Source: an uncultured Bacteroidales bacterium (GTDB taxonomy: Bacteria > Bacteroidota > Bacteroidia > Bacteroidales > Bacteroidaceae). Taken from it: a DNA stretch of 18,374 bases. The stretch lies in contig CALGJF010000049.1 in assembly GCA_937914945.1 (NCBI GenBank), positions 1 through 18,374 of the forward strand, written 5' to 3'. Made by a program: the position numbers and the translations under genes. Position 1 is the stretch's first letter. Each line of letters opens with the position of its first letter. The notes below the pieces were generated by a model that searched no databases, was not told the origin of the DNA, and was given only the letters and a program-made list of their open reading frames with translations. This document shows positions 1 through 6,887 of this stretch, one piece after another.

Positions 1-33
1 ACTTTAAGAATTGATAAATGAAAGGAGAAAATA

Positions 34-81
34 ATGGCGATTAGTGATGATTATAAACAAGCGTTATCAAAAATGTTATAA
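34..81 (+). CDS. possible 15-residue mini-ORF
   Basis: A short frame reading MAISDDYKQALSKML starts at an ATG eight bases after a strong Shine-Dalgarno-like AAAGGAG (20-26) and ends at TAA 79-81. Just upstream, frame 1 is open from base 1 to a TGA at 19-21, so the ribosome site overlaps what may be the end of an earlier gene. Codon use is AT-rich, like the next gene. No family is recognised. It could be a real small protein, a leader peptide, or the accidental start of a frame broken by sequence error. Confidence 0.25.
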   Translation: MAISDDYKQALSKML

Positions 82-106
82 TAATTAATTATTTTGGAGG
101 TATTTC

Positions 107-298
107 ATGGTTGTTGAAGCTCATAGGCATTGTGCTATTTGTGGTAAACCTATTCCTATGTCTGAATCTTTTTGTTCTGATCAGTGTCAGGAACAGTTTC
201 AATTAAAACAGAAACAGGTTGTAAAACAAAGAAAAATATTGTATGCACTTATCGCTATCTTTGTAATTGTTTGGTTGGCCTTTATGTTTTTAAGGTAA
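107..298 (+). CDS. DUF2116-type zinc-ribbon membrane protein, probably archaeal
   Basis: The product is 63 residues. The first half holds a compact zinc ribbon: Cys-Ala-Ile-Cys-Gly at residues 9-13, then Phe-Cys-Ser and a final Cys near residues 22-27, giving four candidate zinc ligands. A Lys/Gln-rich linker leads to one C-terminal membrane helix (about residues 45-61). This CxxCG...FCS...C plus tail-anchor layout matches the DUF2116 family, known mainly from methanogenic archaea; no function is established. A textbook GGAGG (96-100) lies six bases before the ATG, unlike the Bacteroidales genes in the rest of the window. It is the only complete plus-strand gene here and sits in AT-rich sequence. 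Family assignment is by pattern memory; archaeal origin is inferred. Confidence 0.7.
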   Translation: MVVEAHRHCAICGKPIPMSESFCSDQCQEQFQLKQKQVVKQRKILYALIAIFVIVWLAFMFLR

Positions 299-382
299 TT
301 AACCTTATTTCTTTTTTTAAATAATTTTTTTAATGATGTTTTCTCTTTGTTAATTGAACAAGAACGTATTTCTCTCTACGAT

Positions 383-1327
383 TTATTGAAATACAGAAGT
401 GTTGTAAAAAAATACGGGGATATACTTCGTGAGTGACCGCACGGGAGTCTGAATTTGTCCCACCAACTGAATGAAAGCGATGAGTGCACCATAGGTAATG
501 GCTCCGGCCTCGAGGCTCACTACGCCCCATACGAAAGTTACCATATAGCCCACGGCAAATCCGGTGCTCATCAGCGTGGAAGACACGGTGGAGTATCGCG
601 TCTTTGTCACAATCTCTCCGCGAAGCCAGCGATGTGCCTCGCCAAGTTTTCGCAATGCTCCGGACGTCTGTTCCAGAGTCTTGATGACAAGCGTATGCTG
701 CAGGCTCTCCTGCAGAATGGCCTGTATGCGACTCTCTGTGTCGCGTACATCGTGTGTCAGACGGCGCATCTTGCGCACGTAGAGTCGGCTGCAAATGATG
801 AACACGGGGATGATGCAAACGATGATGCATGCCAGCGTGCGATCCATCCAAAAAAGAAAAAGGAAAGCACCGACAAACTGCACTACCGTACAAACAAAGG
901 ATGGCAGCGTCTCGGTAAGAAAATTGATAATGCCGGTTACGTCGATTTCGATGCGATTGAGCAAATGACCGCTGTGATGCTGCTTGAGCTGCTGCCACTT
1001 GCTGCCCAGCAAACGGGCGAAGAGAGCTGCCTGCTCGCTGTTCTTGGCCTTCACCCCCAAGATGGCACGAATCCAGCGCGAGGCTATGCCCAGCAAAATC
1101 TGCACGACAATGATGCCGGACAGCAACAAAATGGCCTGACGGAGCGTTACCGAATGGTTGACATGGGTGGCGATATCGATGGATAGCTTGGTGGCCCACA
1201 CAAAGGCAAGGTCGGAAAACACAAGCAGCAAGCCTACAATGGTATTGAGCGCTGCCTGGGTTCGATAACCGCGCCAGGTTTTCCACAACCAGGACACAAG
1301 TTGACGTATAGAGCGAAGATTTTTCAT
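383..1327 (-). pseudogene. ABC exporter membrane domain, cut off before its ATPase domain
   Basis: Residues 1-305 form the membrane half of a type I ABC exporter (MsbA/multidrug type), with about six hydrophobic helices near residues 28-50, 65-85, 140-161, 164-184, 250-272 and 278-292. The coupling-helix region and the QIQTPVRSLTKYIPVF stretch normally precede the nucleotide-binding domain. Full members run near 580 residues; here the frame leaves the family pattern at about base 410 and stops nine residues later. No Walker A, signature or Walker B motif exists downstream. Because the sequence left of ~410 looks archaeal, truncation by a contig joint is likelier than a true broken gene. The gene starts 73 bases after the NAD kinase stop with no clear promoter between, so the two may be co-transcribed. 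Substrate cannot be told. Confidence 0.8.
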
Positions 1328-1400
1328 CGTAAGGTTTTTATATATTTGTTCAAGCCTCTCGGCAGAAGCGAGCCCCCTTGGCCATCACGGCAAAAGCACC

Positions 1401-2291
1401 TCAGAAACGGCCGTCCGCACCCCACATCATTTTGTCGCGCAAGGTGGTAAAAAAACTCTTGTGCTTCACTTTCATCACTCGCACGCAGTAGGGAGCGCGT
1501 CGCAGTACAACAGTTGTACCATCGGGAAAACTATCGCTACGCCCATCTATGGATATCAAGAAGTTATGACTGCGGCTTCGCACCGTCAGGCTGATTTCTG
1601 CATCATCGCAGAGCACCACCGGGCGAGTGCTCAGGCTGTGCGAAGCTACGGGCGAGAGGCAGAAGGTGTTGCTCTGCGGAACGATGATAGGCCCTCCCAC
1701 ACTCAGAGAGTATCCGGTGGAACCTGTGGGGGTGCAGACCATCAGTCCGTCGGCACGATAGACGGTGAGAAGCTCACCATTGATTTTTGCAGCCACCTCG
1801 ATGATGGACGAGTTGTCATGCTTGAGCAACGCCACCTCGTTGAGCGCGTATGGATAGGTACTGAGAGGTTTCCCATCCTTCTGTGCCTGAATTACGCTGT
1901 GGCGTTCAATGACATATTCGCCGGCCACTACGGCCTCCAGCTCCGCATGTATATTGTCTGCCGAGACATCGGCCAGAAATCCGAGATGCCCCGTGTTGAC
2001 TCCCAGAATGGGTATCTCCTTCGCGCCAATGGCTGCAGCTGTTCGCAGAAACGTTCCGTCGCCGCCCATCGACACTGCCCAATCGGCCTCAATGCCGGTA
2101 GCAATCTGTGGAGTCACGGCCCCTACATCGGAAGGCATCGAAGCCTTGATGTGATGGTAGAAAGTTTCTTCCATCAGCACTTCCGCCCCCAGGTCGTTGA
2201 GTTTGCGAACCACGGCCCACACGGTACGATTTTCGTCAGACTGATATAAATGGCCAAAAATGGCAACTTTGAATTTTGAACCTAACTTCAT
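1401..2291 (-). CDS. nadK: NAD kinase
   Basis: NAD kinase phosphorylates NAD+ to NADP+ in the cytoplasm and is the only source of NADP. The 296-residue product has the family's hallmarks in order: GGDG at residues 76-79 in SMGGDGTFLRT, NTGHLGF at 99-105, the Asn-Glu pair at 151-152, and the substrate loop TPTGSTGYSLSVGGP at 187-201. Length is normal. I chose the ATG at 2291 (MKLGSKFKVAIFG) because the first beta strand of the fold begins right there; an in-frame ATG at 2330 would add 13 residues unlike the family. A strong promoter match lies about 100 bases upstream (2393-2423), among tandem promoter-like repeats. Identification is secure; the start is probable. Confidence 0.95.
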   Translation of the reverse strand: MKLGSKFKVAIFGHLYQSDENRTVWAVVRKLNDLGAEVLMEETFYHHIKASMPSDVGAVTPQIATGIEADWAVSMGGDGTFLRTAAAIGAKEIPILGVNTGHLGFLADVSADNIHAELEAVVAGEYVIERHSVIQAQKDGKPLSTYPYALNEVALLKHDNSSIIEVAAKINGELLTVYRADGLMVCTPTGSTGYSLSVGGPIIVPQSNTFCLSPVASHSLSTRPVVLCDDAEISLTVRSRSHNFLISIDGRSDSFPDGTTVVLRRAPYCVRVMKVKHKSFFTTLRDKMMWGADGRF

Positions 2292-2392
2292 ATTTTTTGA
2301 TAGGGTATTTGCACCCACGCCTCCGCGCATACCGAAAGTTTTTATTACTTTTGCACAGATTTATAGGGCCTCCGAAACCCTCGGAGCCTGTG

Positions 2393-2423
2393 CAAAGATA
2401 GTGCAAGGCGAGTGGAGAACAAA
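2393..2423 (-). promoter_or_regulatory. Bacteroidetes-type promoter for nadK
   Basis: Read on the minus strand, TTTG (2420-2423), exactly 19 bases, then TATCTTTG (2393-2400) fit the Bacteroidetes primary sigma consensus TTTG-N19-21-TAnnTTTG. Transcription would start near 2386, about 95 bases before the nadK ATG. A second full match, TTTG (2591-2594), 20 bases, TAACTTTG (2563-2570), lies in the upstream repeat copy, so two tandem start points are possible. Confidence 0.65.
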
Positions 2424-2594
2424 GCGAAAACCGCGTTTTCGGCTTTTTCTCCCGAGCCGCCGCCTAACTTGGGCTTTCGCCAAAGTGTGCAAGGCGAGTG
2501 TAGAGCCAAATTTATTTGAGTTTTACCGAGCCGCTGCCTAACGTGGAATAATAATCCGTATTCAAAGTTAGTGCAAGGCTAGTGTAGAGCCAAA
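2393..2594 (-). repeat. three diverged tandem promoter-like repeats
   Basis: Three copies of a block starting at 2393, 2481 and 2563 (spacing 88 and 82) share the core CAAAG-nTA-GTGCAAGGCGAGTG-nAGA-nCAAA. The middle copy lacks two bases of the -7 box and so should be a dead promoter; the outer copies keep both boxes. Between the cores lie further shared words (GAGCCGC, GCCTAAC). This fills most of the gene-free stretch 2292-2690; no coding frame there looks real. Confidence 0.6.
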
Positions 2595-2622
2595 CTTCGG
2601 AGTTATATGGTGCCGAGGCGAG

Positions 2623-2667
2623 AAAAATCATTCGCCCGGCCGAAAGCTGTGTTTGGTCGGGCGAATG
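2623..2667 (-). terminator. intrinsic terminator of the malic enzyme gene
   Basis: Arms CATTCGCCCG (2629-2638) and CGGGCGAATG (2658-2667) pair perfectly over ten bases and extend inward by three pairs (one G-U) to a 13-base loop. On the minus strand the stem is followed by one base and TTTTT (2627-2623). It begins 27 bases after the malic enzyme stop codon. Confidence 0.85.
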
Positions 2668-2693
2668 TGCTTTTAGTATTCTTTTTGCGATGA

Positions 2694-4994
2694 TCAGAAG
2701 AACGATTGTCCTTCGCGCTTCTTCTCTTCTACGATGGCGTCGATCACAGCTACAGCCGTGATGTTTACGATGTCGCGGACAGAACTTTCGAAGTCGGTGA
2801 AGTGAATCGGCTTGTTGAGTCCCATCTGTATAGGTCCGAGCACGTCGCCTTCGCCTACCATGGCCTTGAACATCTTGTAACTTGAGTTGGCCGAAGTCAG
2901 GTTTGGGAAGATCAGCGTGTTCACGTCCATTCCTTTCAGACGTGTGAAGGGATATTTGTCGTCACGCAAGTCGCGGTCGAGGGCGAAGTTTACCTGCATC
3001 TCTCCGTCGATGGCAAGGTCGGGATACTGATTCTGCATTTCTTCTACCACCTCGTGTACCACGGCAGGGCTTCCCTGAGGGTCGGTGCCGAAGTTGGAGT
3101 ACGACAGCATGGCGATGACCGGTGTGCGGTTGAAGAAGCGCACTGTGGAAGCCGAGAGCTTGGCGATGTCGAGCAAGGCCTCACGATTGGGATGGCGGTT
3201 GATGAGCGTGTCTGCGATGAAGAAGATACCTTTCTTCGAATTGATGAGGTGCATTGTGCCGAAATGCTTGTATTCCGAACGTATGCCGATCACCTCCTTG
3301 GCCACCTTAATGGTATTGGAATATTTGGTATAAAGTCCTGTAATACAAGCATCTGCATCGCCTGTCTCCACCATCATCATACCAAAGTAGTTACGCTCGA
3401 ACATTTTGTCGTTGGCCTCCTCAAATGTATAACCCTTGCGCTGGCGTTTGTCGGCAAGTATTTTTGCATAACGCTCGCGACGTGGCGCCTCATTGGGGTG
3501 GCGCAGGTTTACAACCTCTATTCCTTCGAGGCTCAAACCAAGTTCCTTTGCTATTTTGGCAATAATCTCGTCGTTTCCAAGCAGAATAGGCTGGCATATT
3601 CCCTCTTCTTTTGCTTTTACGGCAGCCTTCATCATAGAGGCATGAGCACCCTCGGCAAATACTATGCGCTGGACATCGGTACGTGCCATTTCATATATCT
3701 GCTGGGTGAGCTTCGACTCGCGGCCCATAAATTCAAGCAGATGCTCTTTGTAGGCTTCCCAATCGGTGATGGTCTTGCGTGCCACACCGCTCTCAATGGC
3801 AGCCTTTGCCACAGCGGTAGAAACCTCTACAAGCAGGCGTGGGTCAACGGGTTTGGGGATGAAATAGTCGCGGCCGAAGGTGAGATGGTTTACATGATAT
3901 ACCTTGTTCACAATCTCTGGAACAGGCTGTTTTGCCAAGTCGGCAATGGCACGTACTGCCGCCAGCTTCATCTCCTCGTTAATGGCTACGGCTGCGGTGT
4001 CGAGCGCGCCGCGGAATATATAGGGAAAACCTATTACATTGTTTATCTGGTTGGGATAGTCGGAACGGCCGGTGCTCATGAGCACATCGGGGCGACTGTC
4101 CATGGCATCCTCGTATGTAATTTCGGGTGTAGGATTGGCAAGTGCAAATACAATGGGGTCTTTTGCCATTGAGCGTACCATATCCTTTGTGAGAACGTTG
4201 CCCTTTGAAAGGCCGAGGAATACGTCGGCACCCTTTATAGCCTCTTCGAGCGTGGTAATATCGGTGCGCGATGTAACAAACTCCAATTTCTCGGGGGTGA
4301 GGTTGGTGCGGGTGGTATTGATAACGCCACGGCTGTCGAGCATCACCACATTCTCTTTCTTCACTCCAAGTGCAATATAGAGTTTGGTGCATGAAATTGC
4401 AGCTGCACCTGCGCCATTTACCACAACCTTCACTTCGGATATATTTTTGCCGTTTACCTCCAAAGCGTTCAACAGGCCGGCTGCCGATATAATTGCTGTA
4501 CCATGCTGGTCGTCGTGCATCACGGGGATATCGAGTTCCTCTTTAAGACGGCGCTCTATCTCAAAACATTCGGGTGCTTTAATATCCTCCAGGTTTATAC
4601 CACCGAATGTGGGGGCTATTGCCTTTACAGCCTCTATAAACTTTTCGGGGTCGGTTTCATCTACCTCGATATCAAACACATCGATACCGGCATAGATCTT
4701 GAACAAAAGGCCTTTACCCTCCATAACAGGCTTGCCGCTGAGTGCTCCGATATTGCCAAGGCCAAGCACGGCTGTACCATTGGAGATAACCGCAACAAGA
4801 TTACCTTTATCGGTATATCTGTATGCATTCTGGGGGTCTTTCTGTATCTCCAAGCAGGGCTCTGCCACACCGGGAGAATAAGCAAGGCACAGGTCGGCCT
4901 GTGTGAAATAGGGTTTTGTGGGAACTACCTCTATCTTTCCCGGGCGCTTACCCTCGTGGTAGTTCAAAGCATCTTCTTTATTTATCTTTGCCAT
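2694..4994 (-). CDS. maeB: NADP-dependent malic enzyme fused to a phosphotransacetylase-like domain
   Basis: The enzyme oxidatively decarboxylates malate to pyruvate with NAD(P)+ in the cytoplasm, linking the C4 branch to pyruvate and NADPH supply. The 766-residue product has the MaeB layout. The malic domain holds LAYSPGVAEPC (38-48, with its conserved Tyr), a Lys at 94, and the metal-site stretch MHDDQHGTAI (159-168). The NAD(P) Rossmann motif is GAGAAAI (194-200). A phosphate acetyl/butyryltransferase-like domain follows from about 430 to the end; in MaeB enzymes it is usually regulatory rather than catalytic. I chose ATG 4994 (MAKINKEDAL) because the longer frame to 5135 would run into the upstream gene. 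The TIGR02757 gene ends 52 bases upstream on the same strand, so it is probably the last gene of the dapA operon. An intrinsic terminator follows. Confidence 0.95.
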   Translation of the reverse strand: MAKINKEDALNYHEGKRPGKIEVVPTKPYFTQADLCLAYSPGVAEPCLEIQKDPQNAYRYTDKGNLVAVISNGTAVLGLGNIGALSGKPVMEGKGLLFKIYAGIDVFDIEVDETDPEKFIEAVKAIAPTFGGINLEDIKAPECFEIERRLKEELDIPVMHDDQHGTAIISAAGLLNALEVNGKNISEVKVVVNGAGAAAISCTKLYIALGVKKENVVMLDSRGVINTTRTNLTPEKLEFVTSRTDITTLEEAIKGADVFLGLSKGNVLTKDMVRSMAKDPIVFALANPTPEITYEDAMDSRPDVLMSTGRSDYPNQINNVIGFPYIFRGALDTAAVAINEEMKLAAVRAIADLAKQPVPEIVNKVYHVNHLTFGRDYFIPKPVDPRLLVEVSTAVAKAAIESGVARKTITDWEAYKEHLLEFMGRESKLTQQIYEMARTDVQRIVFAEGAHASMMKAAVKAKEEGICQPILLGNDEIIAKIAKELGLSLEGIEVVNLRHPNEAPRRERYAKILADKRQRKGYTFEEANDKMFERNYFGMMMVETGDADACITGLYTKYSNTIKVAKEVIGIRSEYKHFGTMHLINSKKGIFFIADTLINRHPNREALLDIAKLSASTVRFFNRTPVIAMLSYSNFGTDPQGSPAVVHEVVEEMQNQYPDLAIDGEMQVNFALDRDLRDDKYPFTRLKGMDVNTLIFPNLTSANSSYKMFKAMVGEGDVLGPIQMGLNKPIHFTDFESSVRDIVNITAVAVIDAIVEEKKREGQSFF

Positions 4995-5013
4995 AATATT
5001 CTTTAATTGTTTA

Positions 5014-5027
5014 ATGCCCGGGGGCAT
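5014..5027. promoter_or_regulatory. 14-bp dyad in the malic enzyme leader
   Basis: ATGCCC and GGGCAT flank a central GG in the 52-base gap between the TIGR02757 gene and the malic enzyme gene. The loop is too short for a good hairpin, so a dimeric regulator site or mere chance are the options. No T run follows. Confidence 0.25.
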
Positions 5028-5046
5028 ACTGTTTTTATTCTTAGTT

Positions 5047-5817
5047 TTATAATAGTTTGAAGAACTCGTCGCCTGCAACGCCCACTCCAAAGAGTGCGAA
5101 ATCGTAACGCACAGGATCCTCGGGAGAGAAGGCACGCAACTGCGCGGTGAGCTCTTCGACCGTTTTTCTATCGTTCTGTGTGCGATTTATAAGCCCCAAG
5201 GCACGCCCGGTGCGTGCCACATGCACATCAAGGGGTATCATTAATTTTGCAGGGGGCACATCGCGCCATATTCCCAAATCGACAATGCCATCGCAGCGAG
5301 AGAGCCAGCGCAACATCATGTGCAATCGCTTGCATGCCGATGCCGGTTTTCCTTTCCCGGCTATGGGATTGGATATATGTTTGGTAGATGCACCACCGTT
5401 TGCTGCTGCAAGTTCATTGCGCAATGAGGAGATTCCCTCCCACACATCGCTACCTGCAAAAAGCGGCTCCATAGAACCATACTTTTTGTAAATGCTTTGC
5501 AAGCCGTTACAGAGGTAAACAAAATCTCGCACAAAAAAAGTGCGGTGTATGTTGTCGCTCCCGCATAGCTCCCTGTGCTTGCCGTGCATGATAAAATCGT
5601 ATGGCTTGCCCTCCATTATATTGAAAAGCATTTTCTGCCCCGAGTTGATTATCATCTTGCGATTACCCCATGCTATTACCGATGCGAGCAAGGCGGCAAT
5701 CTCAATATCGCGTTTATCGCAAAATTGATGGGGAAACTGTACCGGGTCGTCTTTAATAAAATCCTTTCGGTTATATTGAGCGACCTTTTCGTCAAGCAAG
5801 CGTTTAAGCCGTTCCAT
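5047..5817 (-). CDS. TIGR02757 / DUF2400 family protein, function unknown
   Basis: This 256-residue product matches a conserved, uncharacterised bacterial family recognised by KRLHMMLRWLSR near residues 164-175, the VDLGIW segment, then PLDVHVARTGRALGL (about 195-209) and, at the end, DPVRYDFALFGVG. The pattern of an early ALLASVIAWGNR helix followed by a late PLDVHV...R segment resembles helix-hairpin-helix DNA glycosylase folds, but I see no proof of catalysis. The start ATG 5817 lies nine bases after the dapA stop, so the two are surely co-transcribed; malic enzyme follows 52 bases later. Length is normal for the family. The assignment to the family is firm, the role is not known. Confidence 0.85.
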   Translation of the reverse strand: MERLKRLLDEKVAQYNRKDFIKDDPVQFPHQFCDKRDIEIAALLASVIAWGNRKMIINSGQKMLFNIMEGKPYDFIMHGKHRELCGSDNIHRTFFVRDFVYLCNGLQSIYKKYGSMEPLFAGSDVWEGISSLRNELAAANGGASTKHISNPIAGKGKPASACKRLHMMLRWLSRCDGIVDLGIWRDVPPAKLMIPLDVHVARTGRALGLINRTQNDRKTVEELTAQLRAFSPEDPVRYDFALFGVGVAGDEFFKLL

Positions 5818-5826
5818 TATGGATGG

Positions 5827-6711
5827 TTATTGCAAAGCCTTTATTGCCTGTGCCATTTCGGCAGCAACGGAAGAACTTACCGGCACAAGTGGCAAACGAA
5901 GCGCATTTTCGCATTTGCCCATAATATTAAGCGCAATTTTTGCACCGGCAGGATTGCCATCGACAAAAAGCAGACGGAATATTTCGGCATACTTGTCGTT
6001 CAAAAGGCGTGCCTTCTCCACATTGCCTCTCTCCATTGCACGCACCAACTCCACCAACTGCAAGGGGAATGCGTTTGAGAATACCGAAATAACGCCTACC
6101 CCACCCATTTTCATTATATCTACGGTGAGGGCATCGTCGCCCGAAAGGACATCGAAATCGGCAGGCTTTATATCAATGAGGCGGGATATCTGTTGCAGAT
6201 TGCCCGATGCCGCCTTCAACCCTACAATATTCTTGCACTCGCGCGCCAAACGCACTGTTGTTTCGGGGAGCATATTTACCCCTGTGCGCCCGGGAACATT
6301 ATATAAATATATAGGCAATTCGGTAGCCTCGGCTATCGCCTTAAAGTGGCGATACATACCCTCTTGCGTGGGCTTATTATAATAAGGTACAATGGAGAGT
6401 ATTGCATCTATGCCTGCAAGGTCCTCTGTTTTCAGTTCGTTGACAACGGCCATGGTATTGTTGCCACCAACGCCAAGCATAATGGGAATACGTCCATTAA
6501 CCTGTTTTATGATGCGCTTTCGTGTTTCACGTTTCTCCTCAATGGTTAGCGTAGGTGTCTCTCCGGTTGTACCATGAACACAGAGAAAATCGGTTCCGCA
6601 ATCAAGGTGCATCTGCACCAAGGCTTCAAGCGCAGGGTAATCAACCTCGCCCGTTTGCGTAAAGGGTGTAATTATTGCTACACCCGCTCCGGTAAATCTT
6701 TTTGGCATCAT
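5827..6711 (-). CDS. dapA: 4-hydroxy-tetrahydrodipicolinate synthase
   Basis: DapA condenses pyruvate with aspartate semialdehyde, the first committed step to diaminopimelate (peptidoglycan) and lysine, in the cytoplasm. The 294-residue TIM barrel has HGTTGET at residues 46-52, the PYYNKP loop (109-114), the catalytic Tyr137 within YNVPGRTG, and the Schiff-base Lys166 within GLKAASG. The Ala after that Lys-Ala replaces a Glu common in GLKEASG, a mild variant. Length is standard. Two adjacent ATGs (6711 and 6708) are possible starts. It leads a probable operon with the TIGR02757 and malic enzyme genes. A -7 box lies 26 bases upstream. Confidence 0.95.
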   Translation of the reverse strand: MMPKRFTGAGVAIITPFTQTGEVDYPALEALVQMHLDCGTDFLCVHGTTGETPTLTIEEKRETRKRIIKQVNGRIPIMLGVGGNNTMAVVNELKTEDLAGIDAILSIVPYYNKPTQEGMYRHFKAIAEATELPIYLYNVPGRTGVNMLPETTVRLARECKNIVGLKAASGNLQQISRLIDIKPADFDVLSGDDALTVDIMKMGGVGVISVFSNAFPLQLVELVRAMERGNVEKARLLNDKYAEIFRLLFVDGNPAGAKIALNIMGKCENALRLPLVPVSSSVAAEMAQAIKALQ

Positions 6712-6736
6712 AAACTATTACAAATATTTTTCTTTG

Positions 6737-6767
6737 CAAAATTACATCAAATATCGCCAAATACAGA
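6737..6767 (-). promoter_or_regulatory. probable dapA operon promoter
   Basis: On the minus strand TAATTTTG (6737-6744) matches the TAnnTTTG -7 box exactly, and TCTG (6764-6767), 19 bases upstream, matches the TTTG -33 box at three of four positions. Transcription would begin about 20 bases before the dapA ATG. It lies in the 176-base gap after ligA, where no terminator hairpin for ligA is evident. Confidence 0.45.
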
Positions 6768-6887
6768 ATCTTTTAACAACAATTATCAAAGAAAAGATAT
6801 AATTTTATTAAAAGGTCAAACAAATTGCGACATAAACAAATATTGCAGACTCTGTTTTCTTTTAAGGGCACGCTTTACTGATAACAA

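Noticed and set aside
330..1286. Minus-strand frame of 318 codons overlapping the ABC exporter
   Set aside because: Out of frame with the clear exporter membrane domain; low-complexity, no hydrophobic pattern. Its last ~25 residues might belong to an archaeal gene left of the joint, but that cannot be shown.
3054..4172. Plus-strand open frame of 372 codons
   Set aside because: Antisense to the well-supported malic enzyme gene, with a Cys/His-rich composition typical of a shadow frame.
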